Positions 1-12,559 of a stretch of 64,000 bases of DNA are shown here, in pieces; the first letter of the stretch is position 1, and the number at the start of each line of letters is the position of its first letter. The notes beneath the pieces are model-generated. The model was given only the letters and a program-made list of their open reading frames with translations, had not been told where the DNA came from and did not search any database. Position numbers and translations under genes: made by a program. The stretch lies in the NCBI RefSeq assembly GCF_964204645.1, contig NC_134035.1:12877951-12941950 (forward strand), written 5' to 3'. The DNA is from Tubulanus polymorphus (Eukaryota > Nemertea > Palaeonemertea > Tubulaniformes > Tubulanidae).

Positions 1-30
1 TAATTTACGTTGAATGTAATTCATTTTCAG

Positions 31-3000
31 CTCACGTGTCAGAATTGTAAGAAAATCAGCGAAACTAAAGAACCATTCCAAGATCTATCGTTAGAATTTC
101 CTGACCGGTATCAACTGGTCAGTGGTTCGACTATGTTATCTCAGGAGAGCTGTCATTTAACCGGTCAGTCAATCGGCTAACTCTGATGACTCGTTGTAGC
201 TACAATTCTAATTATCATATTGAACTCTGAAGTTTTTGATTGTTTTTGTTCGCAGAAATGCTCGCTAAATTTACAGACGTAGAAGATTTAGAAGATGATG
301 CTCCTATTTATGAGTGTTCAAAGTGCAATAGTAAGTTAACTCTTCACTATCCCCCCAAACTCTTCACTCTCCCTCTGACTCTTCTCTTCTATCCAATCCA
401 TTCTTTCGTCACTCATTGTAATCACACATGATCCCATCCCTTCTCCTTTCCTCTCTAGGTATCTCTACTCTCCCTCTGACTCTTCTCTCAGTCCATTCTT
501 TCATCACTCATTGTAATCACACATGATCCCATCCCTTCCTTTCTCCTCTCTAGATATCTCCACTCTCTTTCCCTTCTGCTCTCCAGTTCTTCTTTCCCTT
601 CAGTTCTCTATTTCCATTCTCTCAGTCCATTCTTTCATCACTCATTGTAATCACACATGATCTCATCCCTTCCTTTCTCCTCTCTAGATATCTCCACTCT
701 CTTTCCCTTCTGCATTCCAGTTCTTCTTTCCCTTCAGTTCTCTATTTCCATTCTCTCAGTCCATTCTTTCATCACTCATTGTAATCACACATGATCTCAT
801 CCCTTCCTTTCTCCTCTCTAGATATCTCCACTCTCTTTCCCTTCTGCCTTCCAGTTCTTCTTTCCCTTCAGTTCTCTATTTCCATTCTCTCAGTCCATTC
901 TTTCATCACTCATTGTAATCACACATGATCTCATCCCTTCTCCTTTCCTCTCTAGGTATCTCTACTCTCCCTCTGACTCTTCTCTCAGTCCATTCTTTCA
1001 TCACTCATTGTAATCACACATGATCCCATCCCTTCCTTTCTCCTCTCTAGATATCTCCACTCTCTTTCCCTTCTGCTCTCCAGTTCTTCTTTCCCTTCAG
1101 TTCTCTATTTCCATTCTCTCAGTCCATTCTTTCATCACTCATTGTAATCACACATGATCTCATCCCTTCCTTTCTCCTCTCTAGATATCTCCACTCTCTT
1201 TCCCTTCTGCATTCCAGTTCTTCTTTCCCTTCAGTTCTCTATTTCCATTCTCTCAGTCCATTCTTTCATCACTCATTGTAATCACACATGATCTCATCCC
1301 TTCCTTTCTCCTCTCTAGATATCTCCACTCTCTTTCCCTTCTGCCTTCCAGTTCTTCTTTCCCTTCAGTTCTCTATTTCCATTCTCTCAGTCCATTCTTT
1401 CATCACTCATTGTAATCACACATGATCTCATCCCTTCCTTTCTCCCCTCTCGATATCTCCACTTTCCCTTCTGCATTCCAGTTCTTCTTTCCCTTCAGTT
1501 CTCTATTTCCATTCTCTCAGTCCATTCTTTCATCACTCATTGTAATCACACATGATCTCATCCCTTCCTTTCTCCCCTCTCGATATCTCCACTTTCCCTT
1601 CTGCATTCCAGTTCTTCTTTCCCTTCAGTTCACACTTTCCGTTCTCTCCGCTCTTCCTCTGACTTGTCTCTTCTCTCAGTCCATTCTTTCATCACTCGAT
1701 GTAATCACACGTGAATTCTAGTGAAGTTTGTTTGTGTGTATTTCAGGCAGACGTCGAAGTGTCTCGAAGAAACCTGTGATTAAAACACACGCGTGTAAAC
1801 GATTCCTAATCAGTGGATTACCGCGAGTTCTACGTCTTCATCTTAAACGATTCAGGTACCGAAACCCTACGTGGTGTATCTCATTGAATTAACAGTGCTG
1901 GTTGTAATCTAGTCGATGTTATAGAGCATTGAACCAGAGGGTCAGTTACAAAGTCATGGCTCACATCACTCTCATACTATCTTAGTCCTATAGCCAATCT
2001 AACAATGCAAAACCAGTCTAAAGATTTCATAAGACTACTTTTGGACTAAAGTCATGTCTGTCCAGCTGGACCCAGTTCTCTACTTACTTGGCCCCCAACG
2101 TGAAATGATTTACACATCTCTCTTTGAAGATCAGACAGTTAACCTCGTGATCTCAGACATTGTCAACATTGAAACTTGTGACATTTGGTTTTCTGACTTC
2201 GTAACGTACTTTCCGATCCTTAATTTTTGCTTAATTTGGAACACATATGCCAGTCCCAGTTTGCCCGAGTTAAGGAAGGTATTTAACTGGGTCCAGTTCC
2301 ACAGTTTGGAGTTAAGATTTGACCCTGAGTTAACTCATTGAAAATGAACTAATTTCAACCCTGAGTTAACTCTAACTCACAACTGTGGAACTGGGTCCTG
2401 TAGATTTGATAAGGGTTTAAGAGTCATTTAGTTAAGTATTTTAGACACAAACTGAAACTGTTAACAGTTATATCATGTGTTGCAGTCCACCAGAAAAACC
2501 ACCAAACCACAAACGAACAAATTCTTCAGGAAACTTTCAAACGGATTTATTCTATTCTTAACATAATCATTTGCTGTAACAAAAATATATAAACACACGT
2601 TTTAGCCAATAGTCTAATTATATTAATTATCAACAATTAATTTCTCAGCTATAAAGTTACATAGACTCACAATTCAAACTTACAATTTTGTTTCCCTTCA
2701 AACCAGTCACTCGAAGGATATATAAGAACTGCCCAGAAAATGCTACCTGGTATATGTTGAACCTTTATACTGCTAGGATTGCAGACTGAATTTTATGCCC
2801 TACGAGCGTGACATAATAACTAGACATTACAGAAACAGTATACCAGTACAAATCCCTGAACACAATTCAGTCAATTGTCAACATCATGATATGCGTGGTT
2901 ATTGAATGTTTTTGATTGTATTTGTAGATGGGTCGGGCGTAATCACCGGGAGAAGATCAACGTACACGTTCGATTCGAACACGAGTTGAATATGAAACCG

Positions 3001-4240
3001 TTTTGTATAGACAGTATCGATAGTCCGGTTTTATATAATCTATCATCAGTCGTTATTCATCATGGACGAGGATTCAGCTCCGGTCATTACACTGCTTACT
3101 GCTGGAATAATGAAGCCGGTGAGTTGTGTCTGTCGGTTTTTGTTTGGGATTCTCCGGTAATAAGAGAAACTGAATATTTTATCCATCCAGGGTGGTGCCA
3201 CTGACCTGAAAACCTGGAAAACTCTGCCGGACGGATCTGACGGGAGGGTGCATGGGGTGCGCATCCCCCCTCCAAAAGTTCCCCTATAATTTCACAGGAA
3301 AATGAAAGATATTAAACTGATTCCATAAATAAGTTTAAATTCATATGCTTGTCCTCTGTATAACCAGCGGAAAGATACTTGTCACTATGTCAACTATCCA
3401 ATGGTTAACTCGAATTAACTTTTCAGAAACTGACACCAGAATTCCAGTCACTGAGAAACGATTCGTTGGTTTGAATATTTTTGGTATTTTTTTTTTGTAG
3501 ATTCGTGGATTCACTGTAACGATAATCGTTTGGGTTTGTGCGATATAAAAGAGGTGACGAAGAGTCAAGCGTACATTCTCGTTTACACTCGTAAAGATCT
3601 GAGCGACCGGGTGAACGCGGCGGCGCGCATCCGCGAAACCAGTCCGTCGAATCCGGTATCGAGTCCGTTACGCGACGACGAGTCTCCGACGAAAGTTAAA
3701 ACGCTTCTGAACGATTTCGGCGATGAATTGTCGCGCGGTTCGATGGAAGATTTAACGGTCGATCCGTCGGCGAAAAAATCACCGAGTCGCGACGAAAAAC
3801 TAGAAACAAGCGAAAAAACGACTTTTTCCTCTTCATCGATGGACGACGAGGACGTAAATGATTTAAATACGTCGGAAACACGATGCGAGGATTCGCCGCT
3901 AATCGTAGCGCCACCTGTCTCTACGAACGTGAACTACGAGTCGCCGCTGGTGAGATCGTCGACCGGCGGGTATCTAGAAACTCTGATCGAAGAAAATGAG
4001 GATGATTTGTTGGAATGCGTTCTGGATAGTTCCGCGGCGTCGGAATTATTACCGCTGCCGATTTCATCTTTGTCATCGTCGTTTCATCGCGGTGAAAATA
4101 CGAAGGACCGAATAATGTCATTGTTGCCGTTGGCGACGGTGACGCCGATTGTTAAGTCGTACAGTGGTAAACGTTACGCCGAAGCGGAAGACATGCCGTT
4201 CGTTCGACCGAGAAAACGACGACGAACGACGACTTGGTGA
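31..4240 (+). CDS. USP44/USP49-type ubiquitin carboxyl-terminal hydrolase, C-terminal part (5' exons outside window)
   Basis: Cysteine-protease deubiquitinase of the USP (peptidase C19) family, the subfamily containing USP44 and USP49, which remove ubiquitin from histone H2B and mitotic regulators. Visible exons are 31-163, 256-330, 1747-1855, 2928-3118 and 3501-4240. All have GT-AG borders with matching phases and give 415 aa of the C-terminal part. Two CxxC pairs (TCQNC; ECSKC) form the USP zinc-binding fingers. [12 protein letters not shown] is the typical USP Lys/Arg core. [11 protein letters not shown] holds the catalytic His, and the following exon has [10 protein letters not shown] and [10 protein letters not shown], the canonical end of the catalytic domain. 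The Cys box lies upstream of base 1. After the catalytic domain comes a tail of about 200 residues rich in Ser/Asp/Glu, ending in a basic RPRKRRR stretch that could be a nuclear signal. USP44 versus USP49 cannot be separated, as one invertebrate gene may be co-orthologous to both. Confidence 0.9.
345..1715. repeat. intronic minisatellite, long (about 132-136 bp) and short (about 95 bp) units
   Basis: Pyrimidine-rich units marked by the recurring phrase gtaatcacacatgat occupy almost all of the USP intron between 331 and 1746. Units of about 95 and 132-136 bp alternate, and a block of about 497 bp (one short unit plus three long units, near 415-912) is repeated near 912-1410, so the array has higher-order structure. 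Many units carry a polypyrimidine run followed by ctctctag, resembling a 3' splice site. Confidence 0.9.
1939..2073. mobile_element. MITE, family A (gggccagttgcacagt-type ends), degenerate copy
   Basis: Inverted-repeat element in the USP intron 1856-2927. Its ends (gggtcagttacaaagtcatg and the inverse of catgtctgtccagctggaccc) and the internal phrase ctatagccaatctaac match the better copies at 47185-47324 and 49045-49172. Confidence 0.6.
2289..2400. mobile_element. MITE, family B (caggacccagttccacagt ends)
   Basis: Near-perfect hairpin element of about 112 bp. The right end actgtggaactgggtcctg pairs with the left end, and the interior repeats the gagttaactc motif in both orientations. Other copies are at 43661-43774 and a divergent one at 26136-26214. 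No coding capacity. Confidence 0.8.
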
Positions 4241-6334
4241 ATAACAGCTGCAGCGCCACCTAGGTCTTTCTTCTACTATAACACAGGGTCCCTACATGAC
4301 TCGTCAATTCCTTAAGAACACTTTCTAAACGCAAAATGCTTGGAAAGGTGCTTGAAACTCATTGATTGACCAATCTGTAGGAAGGCTCTAGTTCTGCTGT
4401 TTTTCGATGAAACTTGACTTTGTGTCAAAATATTGGCAATGAACCAATTTTAACGGATTCTGCAGCCCTTCGAATTGGTTTTTTTTTGGTCATTGGTTTT
4501 TGTGCGATCAAATGCCAGGCGTTTGTAGTTCATATCTGGTGTGCTGAACACGCGCGAAGTGCGGACGATCAAAAATTGGAGAAATAGTGATAAAGTATCG
4601 ATTGTCTAATGAGTCCACTGCGTGGATTGATTGACCTGTATTTAACCAGCTTTGGGGTCTCAGTTTTGGAGACTTTTTTTCTCAAAGACCAAAGTTGTTA
4701 ACAAGGAACCGAGTTTATAACTGTGTGTTGTTGACATGCCTTACTTTAAACAGGTCAATGATTATCATAACTTTTTTATACAATATTTGTAAAGGGCCGG
4801 TAATGTCTGAGTCGATGAAAGTTACTGATTGATAATTCGCGTCGAAAATTTGATGTTTTTTTTTTTATCTCGAGATTTGAATAGAATACGAATATTGTAC
4901 AGAATGAAAATGTTACGCAGATAAAATAAAAGGTGCTCATAAAAACGTTAGATTTAGAATGATAGGTAGACTGTATCGCTCTCTCGTAATGCACGCTAAC
5001 AGTTGAATCACGTATTTTACAATGATTCGACAGATAAGAATATTCAGACACGTCAGTATTAATGAAAATTGAATCGGATTCAAAAGTTATTGAATGTAGA
5101 AACTAATAATTCAACTCGAGTTTGATTATGCTGTAGTTTGCCGTAGCGTTAGTTCAAGGATTTTATTCAGTACGCGATTTTTAATAGTCTCCTAAAGTTG
5201 AAGAATGTCGTTCATTCAGTTGTTGTATGTATAATTGTGTCGGTGTGTAAATATGTGTGATTGTGTATGGACAGAGATTGCTATAAACACGATGCAGGGC
5301 TCGGTCGTTCAAAAACATTCATTACAGTTAAACATCGAGATCCGGTAACTAAAGTCAAACTTAGCGAAAGGAGAACTAGCTAATGTCTATTTCAACTTGA
5401 CTTGAGAGCACATCGGTGGCTGGGACTGGGTTCTATTTTCACTGCCAGATATCCTCTCGTGCGTTATTGAGTATATAATCTGAATCGAGCTCCTTGATCC
5501 GCTTAAAAACGTATTGTTGTTGATAGCTGTAATTATTTTGTCGATAAAGTGAATAAGATTTTGTTTGTTTTGCTGTATTAATTTTACGTGGATTGATTGT
5601 AACCCCACACATCACACTGTAATATAGGTAGGTATCATGTATGTACGTATGTGTGTAGATGACTGTAATTAAATTTTATATATTTCATGTAAAATGATAG
5701 ATTTCGTTTTTCATTTATTTTTCATGCTGATTAGGCTGGAATTCTCTGACGCATCTAGTCGATCGGTTACTTTTTTTCCTTTCGTGATATATTTTTTGCA
5801 GGAAAATAATTAATATCCGTCGCCCTCTCCCCCCAAAAAAAAATACTTATACCCGGTACCCCGATTTATGTCAATTTATGAACTCATTAAAAGAAATTTG
5901 TGGTTTGCATGAATAGAACAGCGATCAGTGATTGGCTGACACACCCTGCGCAATTTAAAATGACTTGATATATTATGGCTGCTGACTAGCTATATCTCCC
6001 TATAGCTGTCATCACAAAGCAATTCTGTAGTTTTAATAGCAATAAAAAGCGATAAAGATCTTAATGGATCCCCGAAAAGTGGATGTATGAGGATCGTAGC
6101 TATATCGGCATGTTGCAGTAATCAGCCTGATTGATTTTTCCAAGGTTATTCTGACACTCAAGATGGACCTCTAGGCTTGTATGCACGCCTAAATTATTCA
6201 ATGTTCGTTAACCTGATAGATATGATGATCATAAATCTATTATTGGAAACTTCAAACAACCGTGCAATTTTATGACAGCAAGGTCGACCCCTATATGAAG
6301 GGAACTGTGTAGAAGCCCGATACAATAAACTTTC
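4241..6334 (+). other. 3' flank/3' UTR of the USP gene, otherwise no recognised feature
   Basis: No convincing open frame on either strand. Candidate poly(A) signal AATAAA at 4925-4930 and further AT-rich sequence to about 5700. The transcript end cannot be placed from sequence alone. Confidence 0.4.
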
Positions 6335-6460
6335 AACCGTGTACTGCTGCCCCTATCGATATCGTTGACGGCGAATATGTGAACTAGTCAAGATAGCGAG
6401 TATTCTTACTCTGGCATGCGGATTGAATTTGATATTGTTAGAGGGCAGCACTTGGCGGTT
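6335..6460. mobile_element. MITE, family C (aaccgt...tgctgcccctat ends), degenerate copy
   Basis: Left end aaccgtgtactgctgcccc and right end gggcagcacttggcggtt are inverted relatives. The same pair of ends brackets 38793-38936, and the interior phrase on cgttgacggcgaatatgtgaac is shared with that copy. Confidence 0.6.
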
Positions 6461-7207
6461 ACGATCTGACACACATTGATATTCTTACCGTGGCATGCGA
6501 ATAATAAAGAGAAATTTTTGAATAGAATATACAACTTGATTTTCTACCAAATATATAGTTCTATCAATTCTGGAGTTTTACTATAGTTTACTAAAAAAGA
6601 ATATGCTACCAAAAAGAGTTTTGAGCCACGAGTTTTGAGCGTTTAGCGGTAAAGCGGTAGCGTAGAGATAACTCACGTGCCACAGGAAGAATCGCGGTCC
6701 GGTCGTTATTCCGTTTATGAGTCGTCCGGCGCGAAGCTGATCGCGCAGATTCCTCCTCGCTCATCACCTACATGAAACTATCACTTTATTCGGATCTACC
6801 AGATTCAGGTTACTCATTTCCGGTTCTCCCGTACGTGTCTCTTAAATGAATAAAAAATTTTGATTGAGTTGACGTCAAGTACAGCGAACACCTGCACAGT
6901 GCAAGACGAGTGAGCTCCGTTACAACGATATGAGCACGAGAGAAATATATTTCCGAGAAATATCAAAAAACAAAAACATTCTGAATGCAAATCTATAATA
7001 AATGACACAAAAGATTTTCTAACTGCTTAGAGTTAAAACTGATTACTAATTTAATCAATGAACACCTACAGAATACGGATTTGAATTTGTAGTTTCACAC
7101 AGCTATGGAACAGGCTGTAGCCAATAGAATGCAAAGATAAAAGTTCGAATTCATAAACGATTGTTAATTTCTAAAACTAATTTCATCGCGTTAATTGTAA
7201 GTAATAG
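6461..7207. other. no recognised feature
   Basis: AT-rich sequence without convincing coding, RNA or repeat structure. The stretch near 6630-6720 has a few tRNA-like words but no cloverleaf. Confidence 0.4.
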
Positions 7208-7554
7208 CTAGAAACCCGTGATCTTTCCAGTAAAACCGGTTCCACTTCCACCGCCATCAATAAATCCAGCATGCTCTACACCTTCTGCGGCAGCACTGTC
7301 AATATCACCGATCAGCTCTGTTGGTTGAGTTCCTGGATTATACCCAAACTTCTCCATCATAAACCTGTCTAATTTCGATCCTAATAACCTCAAAATTTCA
7401 TTCGCTGTTCTTTTCACTGTCCGTTTCAAAGACAAGATCTTCTGCGCGTTCCATTCGGCCACGTCTTTCACTTCTCGCAAAATTCTCAATTCTTTCTCCT
7501 GATCGGTTTCGTTAACGATATGTCGTTCAGCGTCGATGAATTTCCGCAAACCCA

Positions 7555-7588
<34 letters not shown>

Positions 7589-7723
7589 GGGTATCTCCCC
7601 CTCCTGACTCCACAAGCCAGCGCGGCTGGAGGCCCGATTCCTTTTACCCGGAACCGGCCCCGAACCTACGGTCGTCAATCCGCTGTTCATAAGAATCACG
7701 AGGAAAACAACTAATACAAACAT
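7208..7723 (-). CDS. small secreted protein with polyproline run, last coding exon, unrecognised
   Basis: Predicted 171-aa protein starting at the ATG whose first base is 7723. This start is chosen because the bases just upstream on the minus strand (ttgttgttttttccccag, then ATG) are a textbook 3' splice site, so the in-frame extension up to 7831 is probably intron and the 5' UTR lies on an upstream exon not identified here. Residues 1-20 (MFVLVVFLVILMNSGL...) form a strong signal peptide. A basic PGKRNRASSR stretch follows that could be a proprotein-convertase site. Ten consecutive prolines lie at about residues 47-56, encoded by a GGC/GCC microsatellite at about 7555-7587. Then comes a charged, probably helical region (KELRILREVKDVAEWNAQKI...), one N-glycosylation sequon (NET) and a Gly-rich C terminus. 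No family recognised; secreted peptide precursor is a guess. A longer form starting at 7831 is possible. Confidence 0.6.
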
Positions 7724-8592
7724 CTGGGGAAAAAACAACAAAACTCTCGTCACATTTGAAACTGACTTGAAACTGTATTTCATAATCGGAAAAATGGCTT
7801 TCCATGCACCACACCCTCCTTCCTTTCTCAATCAGAGCCCCTGTTGTTGTAAAGTTTCTGATCCCACATACATAAACATCTATTTCAGGTGTTTTTTGAA
7901 GAATGAGCGTATAAGTGATGGATGTGGAGTCATTTGACACCCTCACCTCGCGGACTCTGAGAGGATGGATTCAGTATTATCGCCCGATGCCAACACCCCT
8001 CCTTGACTGAGCTTGATTGGAGCTACAAACTTTTGCTCAAATTCCTCACCCGTCGGGCAAGAATTTCTCTTTCAATAACCTCTCACCTTTGAACTGGGAT
8101 ACGTGTCCAGTGGTCGCTTGACGTCTGAATGAGCAAACACAGAAATTAGTTCTTTCACTGCCGTACCAGTTGAACATTAATTTGTATCAATAATGAGAAA
8201 CAAATACTAGACCTCGCAATTTATATTTATTGTTCTTGACTTCATTCGTGTCAAAAACATCAATAGTTGATTGGCAGATAATCAAAGGAAATATTAATTG
8301 AAAACTCGAGTTTTGGGTCAAATATTGGATTTCGCTGTTATTGCACGTATAGCCTCTTTAATGACAGACGAAAAAAAAACGATATGAAAATCTCGTCGAT
8401 TCAGAAATAGGGATTTTCCTTAATATCATTCTAACGCCGCCCGTCAGATTGTAATTTCTGGTCTGCGGTACAGTCCACAATGCACGAAGCCAGCTTTGAC
8501 AATCGAGGCTGCTGCGGGGAACATGCGTCGTGTGAGGAACCATCCTCGCTTGCCAGGGGTCCGGTATCGCTCCCGAACTCGCTTCCACCAGC
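7724..8592. other. 5' side of the secreted-protein gene; dispersed-repeat fragment at its end
   Basis: Likely intron of the gene at 7208-7723. Bases about 8545-8590 (cttgccaggggtccggtatc and surroundings) recur almost exactly at about 39388-39435, marking a dispersed repeat rather than a gene; the word cttgccag also appears inverted near 24510 and 58410. Confidence 0.4.
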
Positions 8593-8985
8593 GGCAACAA
8601 CTATAAACTGGACTGTAGCGCTTGAATAGATTTATCTTTTCTGAAAGTTTCAGACACTTTGACCGTTTTGTATTTTATTTATGAATTTATTTAATTTTTT
8701 AAACAATATTTTTGATATTTTGGGGTTTTGGGGTCAATTAGACCCCCAAGGAGCCCTTGCACCGGGCAACAACTATATACTGGGCTGTAGCTCTTGTTTA
8801 GGTCTATCTTCTCTGTAAGTTTCAGAGACTTTGACCGTTTTGTATTTTACTTATGAATTTATTTATTTTTTTAACGATATTTGTGTTATTTTGGGGTTTT
8901 GGGGTCAATTAGACCCCCTAGGAGCACTGGGCGAAAATTATAAACACCGGGCTGTAGCTCTTGCATAGCTCTATCTTCGATGGAA
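8593..8985. repeat. tandem repeat, about 173-bp unit, about 2.3 copies
   Basis: The phrase caacaactata...gggctgtagctcttg at 8593 recurs at 8766 and, partially, at about 8931. Each unit carries gaccgttttgtattttatttatgaattt and the phrase ttttggggtcaattagaccc. Confidence 0.85.
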
Positions 8986-9867
8986 ATTTCGGGAAGATTG
9001 GCCCTATTTTAGAATGGTCTCCATAGAGACCGGGAACCAGTCTACGTTGGTCGTCATTAGTTCCAAGACGAGTTTGTCGATGACGTCATACATAAATAAT
9101 AACATAACCACATGCGTCCATGATGAGGGGAACAAATTCAAATACAAAGACTTTATTTAACCAATTCTGTGCGCCGATTTACATAATCATAAAAAAATTG
9201 CCGCATTCTTTACCTCCGTTATCATCTTTTGATGATTCTTTGTTCAACATTATTCAACAAGGAATATCGACTAAATTAATTATTTTGGTATGTAAATAAA
9301 CAAATGAATTATTTACTTACGAAGAAAATGTTTATTTTCTTGCAAGACTTACAATGATAAATACAACTAGTAGGCTATGTAATCTAATTATGGAGCCTAT
9401 CTCCTGGGATCCAGCCATCAAATTGAAGGATGAAAAAAGACATGTTTTTAGATACCAGTTTAACGCAGTTGAACTCCTTAAAATAGATCAGTTCTTCAAT
9501 TCGTCTTCAATTTAGTATGATACGTGAAACTCTAGCTTCAAATCTGCTTAAGAAAATTCAAGAGCCTGTCCTATTACAGTATCATGAACCAACTGATAAC
9601 TTATCATTAGAGATTTATGAAAAACAAAACACGAAACAAAACATTTTTTATTTTTCTTCGTGAAGCCTTATTACATAGAGTTCGATTCAGCTCTTTTGCA
9701 ATACAGGGAAGAATGGATTAAAAAACGATGTTTTTGTTCAACTGCCTGTAATTTCTGGTCCTAATAAGACTTTTATCAGGTATGTTCCACCAAAACTGAC
9801 TTAGCTAGGCCACCGTCTGATCAAATTCCCGCCGATTATTTAGATATCAATCCGGCTGTGATGATAA
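8986..9867. other. no recognised feature
   Basis: AT-rich, no sustained open frame, no strong inverted or tandem repeat. Confidence 0.4.
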
Positions 9868-9872
9868 GAGTC

Positions 9873-10178
9873 CAGCGGCGGATCCAGGATTTCATGGAGG
9901 AGGTGCACAAATCCAAACAAGGAGTCCTCCCCCAGAAAATTTTTCAAAATTAGACGCGCGGAGACGCGTTCTGGGCACAATCAGAGTATGAAACGACGAA
10001 CGACGTTGGACTGCCGTAAAAACGCGCTGGTAAACGAAGACATAAGTTTACGCATTTTCAGGGATTTTTCACATGCTTGTCTTCGTTCTAACGAAAAGGT
10101 CAGTCCATAAATAATATAAATAATTGAGGAGGACTTTACGGGGGTGCTCGTGAACCCCCCCCCCCGGATCCGCCGCTG
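9873..10178. mobile_element. 306-bp MITE with CAGCGGCGGATCC ends and 5-bp target duplication
   Basis: Perfect 13-bp terminal inverted repeats (CAGCGGCGGATCC / GGATCCGCCGCTG). The five bases GAGTC occur directly outside both ends (9868-9872 and 10179-10183) as a target-site duplication. Internal poly-C near 10155-10165. No transposase. The CAG...CTG ends recall hAT-like elements, but hAT duplications are usually 8 bp, so the superfamily is left open. Confidence 0.85.
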
Positions 10179-10424
10179 GAGTCGGCCCTCTGAATCAATG
10201 CCATGGGTTCGAACCCGCCACTCCACTACGTTTGTAGATTTTATTCCATATTCCGATAAATGGCGCTTGTGAAATGTGGTACATTACAAATATTTACAAC
10301 GGTTAATTCTAGCTATTTGACAGTTTATCGAAATTCCAATAGGTGGCGATAATAGTTATATGTATAATTGTATCGTACAGTCCTATTTAACTTCATTTCA
10401 ACATTAGGATCATTCCCAGTATAA

Positions 10425-10560
10425 GTGGTATCTACGTTCGAACCCAGAACACCTTTACATGTCCTTTTTGTCTGCATCAGGACCACTCTGAATAATTACT
10501 GGGACACACCAGCTCATCGTCTACTTCAGCATCAGGCCCTATCAGAAACAGCTCGAGCAA
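10425..10560. repeat. diverged copies of the GTTCGAACCC repeat seen at 38955-39245
   Basis: Shares the words gttcgaaccc, tacatgtcct, gcatcaggaccactctga and aataattactggga with the array at 39 kb, in the same order. Confidence 0.6.
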
Positions 10561-10861
10561 CTATCGATGGAGTTCGTACCTGACACAGTTATTTTTCAGT
10601 GTAGAACAAACTGTATTTAAGGAAACAATTGCGAAAAGACAAATTAATTATTCCATTAATGGCAGGGAATCAGTGTCCAAAATGCAGGTTGATAGCTGCA
10701 TAAATAGTCAAATAAATGAAAGTCTCAGACCTTATTCAAATATTCTATTTTCTAAAACTGATCAGTCCCCCACCTGACTCCAGTGGGTGTGATTTAGTTT
10801 GTTATGGAGCTACAACCGGCCGCTCAGCTTTTACGGCAAATAAACTCAAGATATAAAAAAA

Positions 10862-10892
10862 GAGTAATCAGACAAGATCGGTCTGATTACTC
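10862..10892. repeat. perfect 12-bp stem hairpin
   Basis: GAGTAATCAGAC and its exact inverse complement flank a 7-base loop (aagatcg). A third copy of the arm lies at about 11117. It could fold as a stem-loop in RNA; no flanking T-run or gene gives it an obvious role. Confidence 0.7.
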
Positions 10893-12160
10893 AAAGCCAA
10901 GAGAAAGGTGTCGATCTGTTGCCTGGACCCCAGACATTCTATCTGAAAGGGGGTGGGAGGAGGGTTCAAGCTGTCTTTGAAGAGCGAGTACTTCAGATTA
11001 TGTAGAAGGTCTAAAATCTAAACGAGTGTCTGAAGGGTATGGGTAAGTACTGGAGTATCCTCAGCAGATAGGGTAGTGCCAAGCTGCGGCAGATTGATAC
11101 ATGCATAATTTATGAGTAATCAGACTGAAAACTTTAATAAAAGAAAGTCCCTACATCAGTGAGAATGGTTTGAAGTCCTCATTTTACAGTGGATCCTTAT
11201 AGTTAAATACAAATCTTATGGTTGAAAGTGAAATTGTCGTATTATCAAAATATGGATCGATGTAAATTAGCCGGGACATGCCGAAAATCTGATCGTAATG
11301 AACGGTTTCCGTCCTAAACACAATCGTATTAATGGGGTTCAACTGTCGTCTCGTTTCATTTAATTCACTTCCAGAGAAAAAAGAACCCATGTACCATAGA
11401 CTTGACTAACTCGAATCAATAAAGACAAGGTGATAATTGTCACCTGCAGATAAAAGAATTTCAATGCAATAGTTCAATGTCTTTATGTCCAAGTTGATGT
11501 AAGCTTGGAAAATCATTACTCCAAGATAAAAGTGACTGGACTTGAAATGATTCTAGTTAAGAGAGTCCACCGTACATTATATAAAGAAATAATAACACAT
11601 ATAATTTGTAGAGAACAACTGACCACTAATGATACTGATGTTAAAACAACTAGTGGTTAGTAGTTCAAATGGTATTCATAAACAATAGTTCAACAGATAA
11701 TCAAACACCATAAAATCAATGTATTCATCAATATAATAATCAAACAAGTCAAGAGCAAACTGTGTATCTTGAGTTAAGAGTTTAACATCGTCAGAATGAG
11801 ATGCAACACAAAAACAATCATTTTAAAGAAATAAATGTATTTACAAAAACAAACGCAAAGTCACAAGTACATAATCTCCACATATACAGTGCATTCATTC
11901 ATCACTGTAACAAAACTCTAAACCAAAGTTTGACATCGTCAATTATCATTTACAAAATAATTTAACCAGCACAACAAAAACAAGAGAAGCCCTTTGAAAT
12001 GTATGCATATAAAACGCTAAGTCGCAGCACATCAGTAATTAATAACCCACAATCAGATTTAACAACAAACCAGCCAATCAAACCATCAGTTCATATTTAT
12101 TTTCCAATAGATGTACAATGTGTATTTACATTCAACCTATCCCTGAAGCCATCAGCCTCA
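10893..12160. other. no recognised feature
   Basis: AT-rich DNA without coding signal; short open frames here have no family resemblance. Confidence 0.4.
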
Positions 12161-12540
12161 GAGAAATTGTTTGGCATCTCTGGAACTAGGCTAACTCGCA
12201 GTAACAAACACTGAAAGTCCTGATTTGACGGAGACATTGGTCATCATCTCTGGAACTACGCTAACTCGCGGTAACAAACACTGAAAGTCCAAATTTGACG
12301 GAGAAATTGTTCGGCATTTCTGAAACTATGATAACTCGCGGTAACAAACACTGAAAGTCCCAATTTGGCGGAGAAATTGGTCGGCATCTCTGGAACTACG
12401 CTAACTAGCGGTAACAAACACTGAAAGTCCCAATTTGACGGAGAAATTGGTCAGCATCTACGGAACTGCGCTAACTCGAGGGTAACAATCACTGAAAGTC
12501 CCGAATTGATGGAGATATTGGTCGGCATCTCTGATCTGAT
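12161..12540. repeat. 70-bp tandem repeat, about 5 copies
   Basis: The word gtaacaaacactgaaagtcc falls at 12201, 12271, 12341, 12411 and, with changes, 12482. Spacing is 70 bp with point differences between units. Confidence 0.95.
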
Positions 12541-12559
12541 CTTTTCCTGTAGTTTGATG

